From NCBI GenBank assembly GCA_002914845.1, contig JXTC01000521.1, forward strand, positions 12,496-76,495: a stretch of 64,000 nucleotides of DNA, written 5' to 3'. Both the position numbers and the translations under genes were made by a program. The notes under the pieces are model-generated. The model saw only the letters and a program-made list of their open reading frames with translations. It was not told where the DNA came from and did not search any database. Source of the stretch: Trema orientale. Taxonomy: Eukaryota > Streptophyta > Magnoliopsida > Rosales > Cannabaceae. Shown piece by piece: positions 36,731 through 48,206 of the stretch (position 1 is its first letter; each line of letters starts with the position of its first letter).

Positions 36731-37234
36731 ATTATCCTTTTACACTTTGTATTTTAACTGTTTGTTCAATTTATACCTTACGCTTTTGTTATTATCAACA
36801 AAGACCATTAGATTTAGAATTTATAACAAATTTATACTCTCTCTAGTCAAATACTAATTTTGACTATTATGTTTATCAAAATATCCTTGAAGTTTAAATA
36901 TATATATATTTTAAAAGAAGTCAAATTTAAAACTTGTATGAAATTGATAAAGTTTTTATAAATAACATTTTATTGTAGATTTTTCCATTTTTTAATATTT
37001 GTTCCTTTAGCTATTAAGTATAACTAGTTTTAAATTTAAATTAAGTATTAAAATATATATCCTTAAAGTTTTAAATAGTATTTTAGTAAACTCAATTGTC
37101 AAAATTGGTATTTGACCTAAATAAGATATAAATTTATTATAAGTTTCAAATATAAAAGTCAATATTGATAAAAACTAAAACATAAAATATGAATTGAACA
37201 AATAGTTAAAACGTAAGGTATAAAAATAAGTTAA
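36731..37234. mobile_element. Foldback MITE, about 500 bp
   Basis: The reverse complement of about 37085-37234 aligns with about 36731-36885. Shared blocks include tttata/ttaccttacg, ttttaact-tttgttcaatt, taa-aaatttata and gtcaaata-caattttgac. The arms are about 150 bp and diverged, with a short AT-rich loop region between. No coding capacity. The insertion site duplication is not clear. Confidence 0.65.
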
Positions 37235-37727
37235 CCCAAAATTATACAACTAACATTGTGAAACAATTTTAAATTATTGTAAAATAGCCTCTGGTAACTA
37301 TTAATTTTTCAGTAGCAAAGAGTGGTAGATTGAAATAAAAACAAATTCGGCTTCAAAAACAAGTCATCTTCCAATAAAAATAATGCCTAGTCTAGATTTT
37401 ATTTTAACATCAAGTGGATATAATAATTTGTATATAAACCTAGCTTCTCTAACATCATTTTATTTTATTCTTCATGAGAGGATAATATCACTCTTAACAT
37501 TTGTCCCCCCTTCTCCCCCTCCCCATCCTCAAAAATAAATTATTTAACCTTTGTATAGGGTCGTGAATACTTTTTTTTTTTTATAATTTCGCTAATACTT
37601 GTTTCAGAAAAATATATACCACAAGTATTTTATACATAAAATATACACCACAATACATATTTTATGAATAACAATTATTCATGAAAAATTGATATACATT
37701 TTAAAATGTGTACCATATATATAAAGC
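37235..37727. other. Intergenic, no gene seen
   Basis: AT-rich, with a C-rich tract near 37505 and no recognised feature. Confidence 0.5.
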
Positions 37728-38996
37728 GATAATTCCAAAATACCCTTCTATTTTAGCTAAATACTATGATAAACCCTATATTCTCAAAAAACTCAAAAGT
37801 ATCCATCTAATTTTTAAAATAGGAAAAAAGTGATCTTCCTCCTCTTTTTGGTCAAATTTTTTACTAATATTTTTTCTTAAAGGAAAATAATACCCTTAGA
37901 ATATTGATATCCAAACAACTCATATTTTTTAATATTTTTTATTACAAAAAATATCTTTAAATTTTTTTGCCAAAATAATAATTATCAACATTTTTTTATA
38001 ATACAAAAATGTTATTTTATTTTTCCTTTTTCTAAAAAAAATGATATGAGAATATTTGGTAATAGCTTTTAGAAATATATGTAAAGGTATTTTAGACATT
38101 TTTCATTCTAACTTTGACCAAAAAGATAGATGTGATATACTTTTGGCTTTTTGGCACCATTGGATCCCAACCTTACATCCCTTTGCATATTGTTCCTCAT
38201 TGTTTTATTTTTGGCAATTGCTTCCATAATGTTACACAATTGTGGCATATCGGTTCTTGCCATCCAATTTTGTCGTAGTCAGTTATTTCTAGGAGAGATG
38301 TAACGGAACGACGCATAACCGATTTTATATTTATTATCCCCAAGCCCGCCTCACCCTGCCCCATCCGCCCCACTCTGTCCTGCTAAAAATTAAATGAGGA
38401 ATCTCTGCTACATGCTCCGTACCATTTATAATGGTGAAAATCTCCCTCATTTGGGACAGTGCGTTACAAAACCATCTATTCGGTGAAATTGACATCCCTA
38501 ATTTCTAGAGGTATTGAGTGGAAAGCAAATAAAGTAAGAATAAAACTTCCCGCAATTTGAAATAAATAAATAGCATCAAAAAAGGAAAGAAGATATAACC
38601 TCAGCGTTTTTAATTGCTCTCTAATCTTTCGTTTTCCTTGAACCTTGAAGCATCATATATGCTTAATTCCAATCAGCAAATTTTTTTATTTTCTCTTCTT
38701 CAAGCTCATAGATAACGGTATTCAAGTCACCCTCATAATCGTTTACCATTTTGTTGTTTCCCTCTTTTGTACCAAAAAAAAAAAAAAAACGTAAAAGAAA
38801 GAAGCAAACATTCCACACTTGATGAATTCCAAAAATTCGGACCAGACACTCAAGCGTGAAAAGGAAAAAAAACAAATTATAGAAAGTTTCAGAGATATTT
38901 TTCTAAAACTCTTTACACAATCCATTACCAAATCACAATGCTACTCTTTCTCAAAAAAAAAAATAAATAAATAAAATTACAATGCCACTCAAATTA

Positions 38997-39690
38997 AGAC
39001 TATTTCCAACTCAAAACTTCAAAACGGTGTCACTTTTACACTAATTTACCGTTTTTTTTTCACATTATCTTCAAAGACCATCTCCAACCTAAAACTTTAA
39101 ATCTTACACTAAAATGAATACTCCCTTTCTTTTTCTCATTTTTTAATGTATAAACAACTAATATATTCTATTAGTTATTTAATTACATATATATGTAAAC
39201 TAAAACTACAATAATTAATTTAACATACATAACTAAATTAAAAGTACTGCTTTAATTTATGTTGTTTTCTAATGGTAATTTATTTGGATTTTAATATTAT
39301 AATTATTAATAAATTAATGTTACTTTAATATTTTAATTATTAATAAATTAATTTTACTTTAGTTTATTAATCTTTTTGTGTTAAAAAATGCCAATTTAAT
39401 TATTAAACGAATTAAAAGAATATAAATAAAATCATAAAATTATTAGACAAATAATTAAAGAAAAGGGCACAAAAGGTATAAAATTCATTATCTATTACAT
39501 TTAAAGAGTAGAATTGGGATTAATAAAGTTTCTAGACCAAACTCTAAACCTATATTATCACACTATATTTGTCGTTCCACTATTTCAAACTCTAAAATAG
39601 AGTTTCCTTTTGAAGTTCAATTGGAGCCGAATTTGAACTTTATTTTGATGCAAAACTGTGAAATACAGTTCGGTTGGAGTTGCCCTAAGA
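38997..39690. mobile_element. Possible PIF/Harbinger-like MITE
   Basis: The right end reads cggttggagttgccct. The left side has two candidate partners, gaccatctccaacc near 39078 and gactatttccaactc near 38998. Ends of the kind gg-cat-tccaacc are common in plant Harbinger-like MITEs. The limits and the 3-bp duplication are not settled. Confidence 0.35.
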
Positions 39691-39894
39691 GGTTCTTTTA
39701 CATGCATAAATAGATTGAAAAATAATAGATATATTTACAACAACCAGATCTAGAAGAGAAATAAAATTTAAAGCAATCCAGATCAAGAGGATGAAGAAGA
39801 AACTAGTTGGTAATCTTACAAGCTCAAAGAAAACACCAACCTCATATTTTTCGTCTCGACACGTTCATAGATAAATATATAGATATATATATAT

Positions 39895-40136
39895 ATGGTT
39901 ACCAATCCAGTACATATTTTTTTTACTTATATGTAGATATTTTTTTTTAGCCATTGGATCATAATTTAATGGTGATCTAACGGTTATAATTAAGTGCATG
40001 AAAAGACGTACATCATTAATACTATTTCTCTCTATTACTTTTTACTATAAAAAAATGTATATGATAAATTTTTCATTGGCCAAATTGATACCTATGCATA
40101 GGTTAAAAAAAAAATACCTACTGGATTAGTGCCCTA
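39895..40136 (-). mobile_element. TA-targeting MITE, copy 2
   Basis: An inverted relative of the element at 21041-21290, again inside TA runs. It begins ggttaccaatccagtacata, and its other end reads aaaatacctactggattagt. It shares the gcataggta-caatt and catcattaatactatttctctc blocks with copy 1. About 240 bp, no coding capacity. Confidence 0.7.
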
Positions 40137-41956
40137 TATATATATATTTATATATAGAAAATCTATTTATTTCTTTCCCAACCTAAATGATGACAAGACT
40201 ACTCACGAGTAAGCTCAAATGACACTGACTCCATTCTCGCCTTTGGGGCAACAATGACTCTCTTTGAACTCAATCGAACAATTAAAACAAGAACTTTACA
40301 AAACAGTTCCATCTGGTGACAAAAAGGTGAGGCTGATCGTCATAATGGGAAGATGAAGAGGAACGAATGAATTTTTTCACACCCTTAGAAATAGTTGACT
40401 AATGGCAAAATTGGACGGCAAGGACTGATATGCCACAAGTGTGCAACATCAAAGACGCAATTGCCAAAAATATAATAATGGAGACCAATATGCCAATGGG
40501 ATGTAAGGTTGGGGACCAATGGTGCCAAAAGCCTATTACTTTTTTTTTTGTTTTAAGAAATAAAATGATATCTTTTGGTTTTATGAGAACATAGGGTTAA
40601 CCGTGGTATTTAGTTAGAACAAAGAGGGTGTTTTTAGGATTATCTATTTATATCAATTCACATTATAAATATAAAACCATAGATTAAAATTGGGTAAATT
40701 GTAAAAAAAATACCCTGAAGTTTGAGTATTGTGCAATTTAAACCCTGAAGTTTGGACTCTACAAAATAATACTATGAGATTAAGAATTTCTGAAAATTAA
40801 TACTCTGAGTTGATTTTTTGAATAACTTTAACTAGTAAAAGACAAAAATATCTTCAAAATTAAGGAAAATAATAAGGACTAACGTAGTTTTAATTGAGAG
40901 TATTTGTAAAAATCTAGATTTTTCAAGGGGTAAAATAGTCCTCTTGCAAATTTTGGAATAAAATAAAGTGGAAAATTCGAAAATTCAAAATTGGATTAAA
41001 GTGAAAAGAATTTTCAAAATTAGGGACTAAAGTGTAAATAAGAAGGATGAAATTGAAATAAATTTGAAAAAGAGAGACTTAAGTGCAATTTCAAAAAATT
41101 ACACAACCTATTGAAAGGGGCACATGTGGCCTACTCCTTATTCTTTTTTCTTCTCTCTCTCTTCCCTCAGCTCTTTCTCTCTCCTCCTTCAATGAGACTC
41201 AACTGCCAAAAATCGGGCGAAACTGGCCTCCCTCTAATGGCCTTTCTCTGGCCAGATTCAGGCCATGCCACCCAGCCGATCGGGACCGCTGTCCCTCGAA
41301 ATAGTCCTAGTCGATATTTGGAAGTCGACGGAGCTTTGATTTGCCAGCGATGAGGCAAAATGTCGGCGATGGAAAATCAGCCATCGGCACCGATTCCAGC
41401 CATTTCATGCCACAAACTTGGGCTTTCCAAATTTGTCTCGACATGAGGATCATCATGGTATATATCTCTCAACTCCATTTTGCCCGAATCAAATTTTGCT
41501 ATTATTGAACAGTTTTGAGCTTTTTAGTTTCGAATGTTGACTTTTTGATCGGATAGTTAGATTGTGAAATAAATGTCATTTTTATGATGTACGAGTGAAA
41601 TGGTGAGGAATGAGTTACATATTGACTATGTTTTGCAATAGACACGAAAATCAAAATTGGACGGTTCTAATTTCACCTTTTTTTATGTGCCAAGAGATCG
41701 GATTTCGGCCCGAGCCCGAATTGGTTAAGTTATATGTCTAACCTAGCTAATTGGAATTCAATGGTGAGGTCCGTTTCTAAACTTGAGGCTATGTTGGAAA
41801 AATGACATTGCAAAGCGAGCGAGTTTGAAAACGACCTATGACCCTCCGAACAATTGCCAAACGATACTAAACGCACTCTATATCATTGTATCACGATCAA
41901 GTCACTCTTTTAACGTAGGGGCTCGATTACTTGATTTTAAAATTGGTTTTATTATG

Positions 41957-44900
41957 AACGAATATGAAATTTTGTGGAATATTTTGGGAAAAATGTGTTT
42001 TCATATGATTTTGAACCTAATTTGATATTAAATTGCCTGGGAGGCACGTCACACTAATTGGCGTACTATATATATATATATCTTGTTTTATATATTATTT
42101 TCTGTAAGAATTGGATTTTATGAGTTTTGATAAAAACGGTTGTTGTACTGCTGAAATTTTTAGAAAATCCAAGATGAATGAGAATTCAGTTTTGAAAACC
42201 AAACTTGATTTGATTGAAAACACTGTATGGTTGATTTTATGATTTTATAGAAAATAATACATATTTTAATTCTTGTCATCTATATAGCATTATATACATC
42301 ATTACACTTATGTGGTCGACGGACTTACGGTACCCCATATAGGGTGCTTGGACCATATTATAAACTTACAGTCACCAATTTAGGTTGCTCGGATCACATT
42401 GCATATTTACCCATGGCTCAGGCTACATTGTATACTTATGGTCATTAATTTAGGTGACTCAAACTTATTATTGATTACATTGCTAGTTATGTGCTTGACT
42501 TGAATAATATGTACTTATTTTGAGATGGTTTGGAATATTTGAAAATTTGGACGATGATTTTAATAAGATTTTTGTTAAACTATTTGAATATTTTACTAAC
42601 CATGAAGGACTTTGGAAGTAAGTATTTACATTTTGGTTAAAAATTTGTGACCGAATCTTTACTGTGCTCACTAGGGGTGGCAATTCGTGTTGTCGTGTCA
42701 TATTCGTGTCGTGTCGAGGCATATATCTAACGAGCAATTACCAAACCCAAACCCGACACGTTTATTATTCGTGTCATGATTTGTAAACCCACACCGGACA
42801 CGCTAAATAAACAGGTTAACCTGTGAGCGACATATTTAACACGTTATTTAAATAGGTCGTATTCAGATCGTGTCCAACGTAACACGATCTGCTAACATGT
42901 ATACTGTTAACCCGTTAATTGAACTCAATTTAATATGTTAATGTTAAATATGTTGTATTTAGTTCAACTTGACATAACGTATTAACCTATTAATTTTAAC
43001 ATGTTAACTTATTTCACATTTTCAATATAACTTGATATAATCTATTAACTTATTTTATATTTCCAATATAACCAAGCAAGCATAATCAAATAAATATAAC
43101 ACACAATCCAAAGTTTAAAACCAAAATAAAACTTTCAAGTTTTAGTACATAAAATATAAAAGGGAAGTTTTAAGTCTTGGTACACACAGGATAATACAAT
43201 GTCTCAAAAAATTTAATCGTGTTAAACGAGTCAATTTCGGGTTTAACAGGTTAACCTGCTAATGACCTATTATTTAATCGTGTTTAATCGGGTTTAACCT
43301 GTTTTGACCTGTACCTGTTTAAGACAAACTCAAACCCGCTAAGTTCGTGTCGTTTTCGAGTCGTGTTATCGTGTCGTGACCTAAATTGCCACCCCTAGTG
43401 CTCACCCCCTACCTTCTCCCATTTTTAGGTATTTCTCTATTTGAGGTAATTGTTCTGATGGCTAGACAAACTGCTTGCCTTATACTTGCAGTCTTATACC
43501 TCTCCCTTGGTTGGTTCTTTCACCTTGTCCTTTTCCTTTCTATATCTAATTCTTTAGCCAAAATTAGTACATTTACTAAGTAGATATACGAGGATCATTT
43601 TACTACTAAATTGAGTACTTAGAATTATAATTGATTGATTTTGTAAACTATTTTTAAACATTCAGACTCGAAACTTCATTAATCTCATTTTCAAAAAATA
43701 AAAATAAAAATTATAGTTTAACAAAAAGTTTCTAAATAAATTAACTAAAATTCTTCTAAACTTTAGTAGACGTTTTTTTTTAAGTAATTTAAAGTAATGA
43801 GAGATTTCTTTGTTATGAAATTTATAGTGTTTGAGTGTCGAAATATAAAAATCCAAGTACTTGGTTTGTTTTGAATTTTACAAATTCACTGTTTATTNAA
43901 CGAATATGAAATTTTGTGGAATATTTTGGGAAAAATGTGTTTTCATATGATTTTGAACCTAATTTGATATTAAATTGCCTGGGAGGCACGTCATACTAAT
44001 TGGCGTACTATATATATATATCTTGTTTTATATATTGTTTTCTGTAAGAATTGGATTTTATGAGTTTTGATAAAAACGGCTGTTGTACTGCTGAAATTTT
44101 TAGAAAATCCAAGATGAATGAGAATTTAGTTTTGAAAACCAAACTTGGTTTGATTGAAAACACTGTATGGTCGATTTTATGATTTTATAGAAAATAATAC
44201 GTATTTTAATTGTTGTCATCTATATAGCATTGTATACATCATTACACTTATGTGGCCGACGGACTTACGGTACCCCATATAGGGTGCTTGGACCATATTA
44301 TAAACTTACAGTCACCAATTTAAGTGGCTCGGATCACATTGCATATTTACCCATGGCTCAGGCTACATTGTATACTTATGGTCACTAATTTAGGTGACTC
44401 GAACTTATTATTGATTGCATTACTAGTTATGTGCTTGACTTGAATAATATGTACTTATTTTGAGATGGTTTGGAATATTTGAACATTTGGACGATGATTT
44501 TAATAAGATTTTTGTTAAACTATTTGAATATTTTACTAACCATGAAGGACTTTGGAAGTAAGTATTTACGTTTTGGTTAAAAATTTGTGACCGAATCTTT
44601 ACTGTGCTCATCCCTTACCTTCTCCCATTTTCAGGTATTTGTCTATTTGAGGTAATTGTTCTGATGGCTAGACAAACTGCTTGCCTTATACTTGCAGTCT
44701 TATACCTCTTCCTTGGTTGGTTCTTTCACCTTGTCCTTTTCCTTTCTATATCTAATTCTTTAGCCAAAATTAGTATATTTACTAAGTAGATATACGAGGA
44801 TCATTTTACTACTAAATTGAGTGCTTAGAATTATAATTGATTGATTTTGTAAACTATTTTTAAACATTCAGACTCGAAACTTCATTAATCTCATTTTAGA

Positions 44901-45102
44901 AAAAATAAAAATAAAATTATAGTTTAACAAAAAGTTTCTAAATAAATTAACTAAAATTCTTCTAAACTTTAGTAGACGTTTTTTTTAAGTAATTTAAAGT
45001 AATGAGGGATTTCTTTGTTATGAAATTTATAGTGTTTGAGTGTCGAAATATAAAAATCCAAGTACTTGGTTTGTTTTGAATTTTACAAATTCACTGTTTA
45101 TT
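41957..45102. repeat. Direct duplication abutting a single n (probable unmerged haplotypes)
   Basis: Copy 1 runs 41957-43897 and copy 2 runs 43899-45102. Both start aacgaatatgaaattttgtg and both reach cactgtttatt. Copy 1 ends exactly at the n, and copy 2 starts exactly after it. If the 726-bp MITE and one 8-bp duplication are subtracted from copy 1, its length is 1207 bp against 1204 bp for copy 2. Differences by eye are around two percent. This is the pattern expected when an assembler places two overlapping allelic contigs end to end. Confidence 0.88.
42672..43397. mobile_element. hAT-type MITE, 726 bp, with empty site in copy 2
   Basis: The element starts taggggtggcaatt and ends with the exact reverse complement. 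It is flanked by the perfect 8-bp repeat GTGCTCAC (42664-42671 and 43398-43405). The corresponding position in the second copy (about 44606-44613) reads gtgctcat once, without the element. The interior is rich in cgtgtcgtgt and ttaaccygtta motifs near both ends, as is common for subterminal regions of hAT elements. No coding capacity. Confidence 0.93.
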
Positions 45103-45480
45103 TATATTTTCGCTTAAAAATACTAAAAGTCACAATTTTGTATTTCCGATCGTGCTAATATTATTATTTTTTCGTTACCAAAATTGGTCAAAAAAATCAG
45201 TTCGGATATTAATTTTCAGAAATTCTTAATCTCAGAATATTATTTTGCTGAGTCCAAATTTCAGGGTTTAAATTACAGAACACTCAAAATTCAAAGTTTT
45301 TTTTTTTTTTTTTTTGCAGTTCAACCATTAAAATTTACATTTTTACTTATGCAAAACGTATTCTACATACGAAATATATACCTAAAAATGGGTATGCTTG
45401 AAATAAAATAAAAGGGTATTTTTGACATATAAGCTACAAAAACGGGTATTAGGTGTAAATTTCTCGTTTGTATAAGACAC

Positions 45481-45503
45481 TGGGCCAACATTATGTTGGG
45501 CCT
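45481..45503 (+). promoter_or_regulatory. Two TGGGCC (site II) elements
   Basis: TGGGCC at 45481-45486 and TGGGCCT at 45497-45503, 117-139 bp before the start codon of the polymerase epsilon subunit gene. Site II elements are bound by TCP-type factors and are common in promoters of plant proliferation genes such as PCNA. Confidence 0.55.
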
Positions 45504-45547
45504 GGGGTTGAGGGCCAATAACCCGTTACGGACCAGAATGTAGAGAT

Positions 45548-45556
45548 GGCGGGAAA
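45548..45556 (-). promoter_or_regulatory. E2F-binding consensus TTTCCCGCC
   Basis: The plus strand reads ggcgggaaa, the exact complement of the plant E2F consensus TTTCCCGCC. It lies 64 bp before the start codon of a DNA polymerase epsilon subunit gene. E2F sites at this distance typically give G1/S-phase expression of replication genes. Confidence 0.7.
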
Positions 45557-45619
45557 TAAACCCACAAATCCAGGAGACTTCATTTCATTTCAGTTCGTTT
45601 CGTTTAGAGAGAGAGAGAG

Positions 45620-48206
45620 ATGGAAAAAGCAGTGTCGGAGGCGGAGGAGCTGCCCAAGGCTATCGTGCGCCGTGTGGTGAAGGATAAGCTCTCTCACTGC
45701 TCTCACGACGCCGACTTTAACGTCCACAAAGATGCCCTCCTTGCTTTCACCGAAAGCGCTCGCATTTTCATCCACTACCTTTCCGCCACGTACTCTCTCT
45801 CTCTCCCCCCTCTGTCTCGACTTTTATTTTATTTTTTTAATTTTAATTTTGTGGAAAATTAATGTGTTATTGAGTTGTTTGGAGGTTTGATTATGAAAAT
45901 AGAAGAAAATAGATAAAATAAAATGGGGCATTTCTGGCAAAATTTGTGGTTAGGGCTAACGACTTATGCAAGGAGTCAAAGAGGCAGACCATAAGCGGCG
46001 ATGATGTATTGAAAGCCTTGGAAGAGATTGAGTTCTCCGAGTTTTTGAAGCCTCTCAAAGCCTCTCTCGATGGTTAGTCTTTTTTTCTTTTTTCTTTTTT
46101 TTTTCGGTTATATTTATCTTAAATCATTTGGGTATTTTATTAGTGAGATTTTTGTGTAAGTTTTGTGCGAATGAATTTGAATGGAGTCCCAGTTGTTAGT
46201 AATGGGTTAAATAATTATAATGCAAGAATATGCCATGAGGGTACCTTGAGCGGTCAGGTCCATGATTTGCTTCTATACACAGTTCAGGTTCGACTCCTCA
46301 TAGGGACCTACTTAGCAAATATGCTAAGAGTCTTCTGCCTCCCAAATATTTGATTAGGGTATTGTAGTGTTAGTGTTAGCAGGAGGACCATTGAAAAAAA
46401 AAAATAATGCGAGAATATATGTATAGTTTTTCTTCTGTCTGCTAAAAGGTGTCTGTTCTATGTTTTTTGGCACTGACCCTTTTAGGTTTGGTTGTCCTTT
46501 TTATAATAAAAGGTGGTAAAATGCATTTTATAGGTACCTCAACCTCCTCGTACGCTCCCTTTTTTTTTTTTTTGGGGGGGGGGGAGAATTTGGATGGTTT
46601 ATGAGCCTCTTTTTTTTTTTAAATGTAAAATATGTGTTTCTGTGATGAGGATTTGTGGTGTATTGAGTGTAAACTCGAGTAGCAGCAGCTACCATTGGAT
46701 AGTTCCAGTTGAGGATACAATGGTTTTGTTATGGTAGAAAATATGGAGACAAATGCTTTGACACAAAGGGGAAAAAAAAAAAGTAGGGAGAGAATTCAAG
46801 AAGAAGAAGGAAGCAAAGAACGATATGGGTACCTGTGATTTTGATTAATGTAACTGTAAGTGTTTAGAGGAGTATATCACTCTCTAGCTAGGATTATGAC
46901 AGTTCAGAATTTATGAGCCAATTCTCATTAGTTTCTGATGAGGATTTGTATAGCCATTGCATTTTGGTATTATGGCCAAGTTAAATGAGTTGGATATGCG
47001 TGTGGTATGTTTGACATGTCCATTTACCATCTCCGAGTCATTTATCATGTCATAGTTTTCACTGTTCGTAAACATTCAATTAGCCATACAGTTCTTTTTT
47101 ATAACTCTGTGCAATGTACAACTACAACTACTACAGAAAGTTCTATCTATTCCTTTGAGAAAGTAGGTCTCATAATTCCATAGAGTAGCATATTGTCTTG
47201 CTGCATTAATGTATCTTCCCGAACGGAGTATAAGCTATTAAGTGGAGATGTGCTGATATATAGGTACACAATGTAAAATACTCATTTCTGGAAGAGATAC
47301 TGGAATGCCGTGGGGGTAAGTGGATTTCTTTCTCTCCCCGTCCATCAATGCATCCATCAGTCTATCATTAATCCACTTATTTCTGTCTTTGGTTCAAATA
47401 TGCAAGAGGGGACTAGGAAGATTGTAGACTTTTTGTTGTAGAATATTCTCTTCAGTTTCCTTTTGTTGCTGTTTTTGTTTCACTGCAATCTCGGTTTTTC
47501 ATTCTCTTGTTTCATTTCTAAATAGGATAAAAGGGAAGTTAAAATCTTTCTTATAACAATTTATCAGGTTGACTTAACAAACTGAGATATGTATGAGTCA
47601 TTGACAGTGGTAATGAATGTGAAGTTTCTTTGGCAATGGTTTTTTCCAAGCCTTTTTATTACACGAATAGAGAAGAGACAAGTAAATAGTAAGATTGACA
47701 AAGAACCGTATCAGACATATCCGAGTTTTAGATCATCATACCATGATTATGCACTCAAAGCTATGCATGTTTCACATTTGCTGATTGCATTTGTCTTCCT
47801 ATCAACACTTAGCTACGCTTCTCCATTCCAGTATATCTTGTCTAGTTTTATACTTGTGTGTTCGACATTTATTATTGCTAGCATAACAGTCCAGCTTGTC
47901 TTGTCTAATATAATACTTGTGCTTTGACATTTATTATTACTAGCATAACTTTTTTTTGTTGTAAAGGGTTCTTTTCTCTTTTTCTTTTCGTGATTTTTTG
48001 GGAGAATTACCGACCTTGTTTCTCTTGGCTCTCATCCAGAGTTCAGAAAGAAAAACGCCGAGAAAAAGAAAGGAGCATCACAAAGTAAGGATGTGAAAAA
48101 GAAGAGGAAATTGGAAGAAGAGCCATCGGATAAAAATGAAGGCAGTGAAAGCAGGCAAGATGAAAATGATGAAGACAATGCAGAGGATGTAACTGGCGAC
48201 GACTGA
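45620..48206 (+). CDS. NF-YB11: Histone-fold protein, DNA polymerase epsilon subunit 3 / NF-YB11 type
   Basis: Exons 45620-45789, 45954-46072 and 48040-48206 join in frame to 151 residues. The family (POLE3/Dpb4/CHRAC17) pairs with an NF-YC-like partner through the histone fold, and serves in the replicative polymerase epsilon holoenzyme and in chromatin remodelling. The fold runs from about residue 12 (LPKAIVRRVVKDKL) through NVHKDALLAFTESARIFIHYLSATAND and ISGDDVLKALEEIEF to about residue 95. A Lys-rich then Asp/Glu-rich tail, ending DVTGDD, is typical of the family. The ATG follows a GA-rich leader. Intron 2 is long (about 1.97 kb) and carries a SINE. The promoter has E2F and site II motifs. 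By position it resembles Arabidopsis At2g27470. Confidence 0.93.
46232..46403 (+). mobile_element. SINE with 15-bp target duplication in intron 2
   Basis: The flanks ataatgcaagaatat (46217-46231) and ataatgcgagaatat (46404-46418) are a 15-bp direct repeat with one mismatch. Between them lie a box-A-like ccttgagcggtcagg (about 46244-46258), a good box B (ggttcgactcc, 46287-46297) and a terminal A run (about 46393-46403). This is the structure of a tRNA-derived SINE inserted by LINE-type priming. It lies in intron 2 of the polymerase epsilon subunit gene. Confidence 0.88.

Larger units (their letters stand above)
37728..40644. mobile_element. Long-TIR (Mutator-like) element carrying nested elements
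   Basis: The reverse complement of about 40375-40644 matches about 37728-38300. Shared blocks include ctaaatacca-g-t-aaccc, ttttggcaccattgg, ccaaccttacatccc, tttttggcaattgc and caattttg. The left arm is longer by about 320 bp, which looks like an insertion at about 37815-38140, bounded by ttttggtcaaa and tttgaccaaaa. The middle holds a GC-rich stretch (about 38335-38500), a possible Harbinger-like MITE and a TA-targeting MITE. Long diverged arms without a transposase suggest a non-autonomous MULE. No clear 9-bp duplication remains. Confidence 0.6.
40690..45470. mobile_element. LTR-retrotransposon-like repeat region (fossil, family uncertain)
   Basis: The sequence contains gggactaaagtgtaaat, a GC-richer stretch at 41100-41460, and a tctcccatttt-aggta motif preceded by ctcac-ccct. 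These resemble long plant LTRs, perhaps Gypsy, but no coding domain or clean LTR boundaries are visible. Part of it is present twice around the single n at 43898. It is broken. No age estimate is possible. Confidence 0.3.

Noticed and set aside
47589-47927. 112-codon plus-strand frame with a hydrophobic end
   Set aside because: It lies entirely within the long second intron of the polymerase epsilon subunit gene and shows no known motif.
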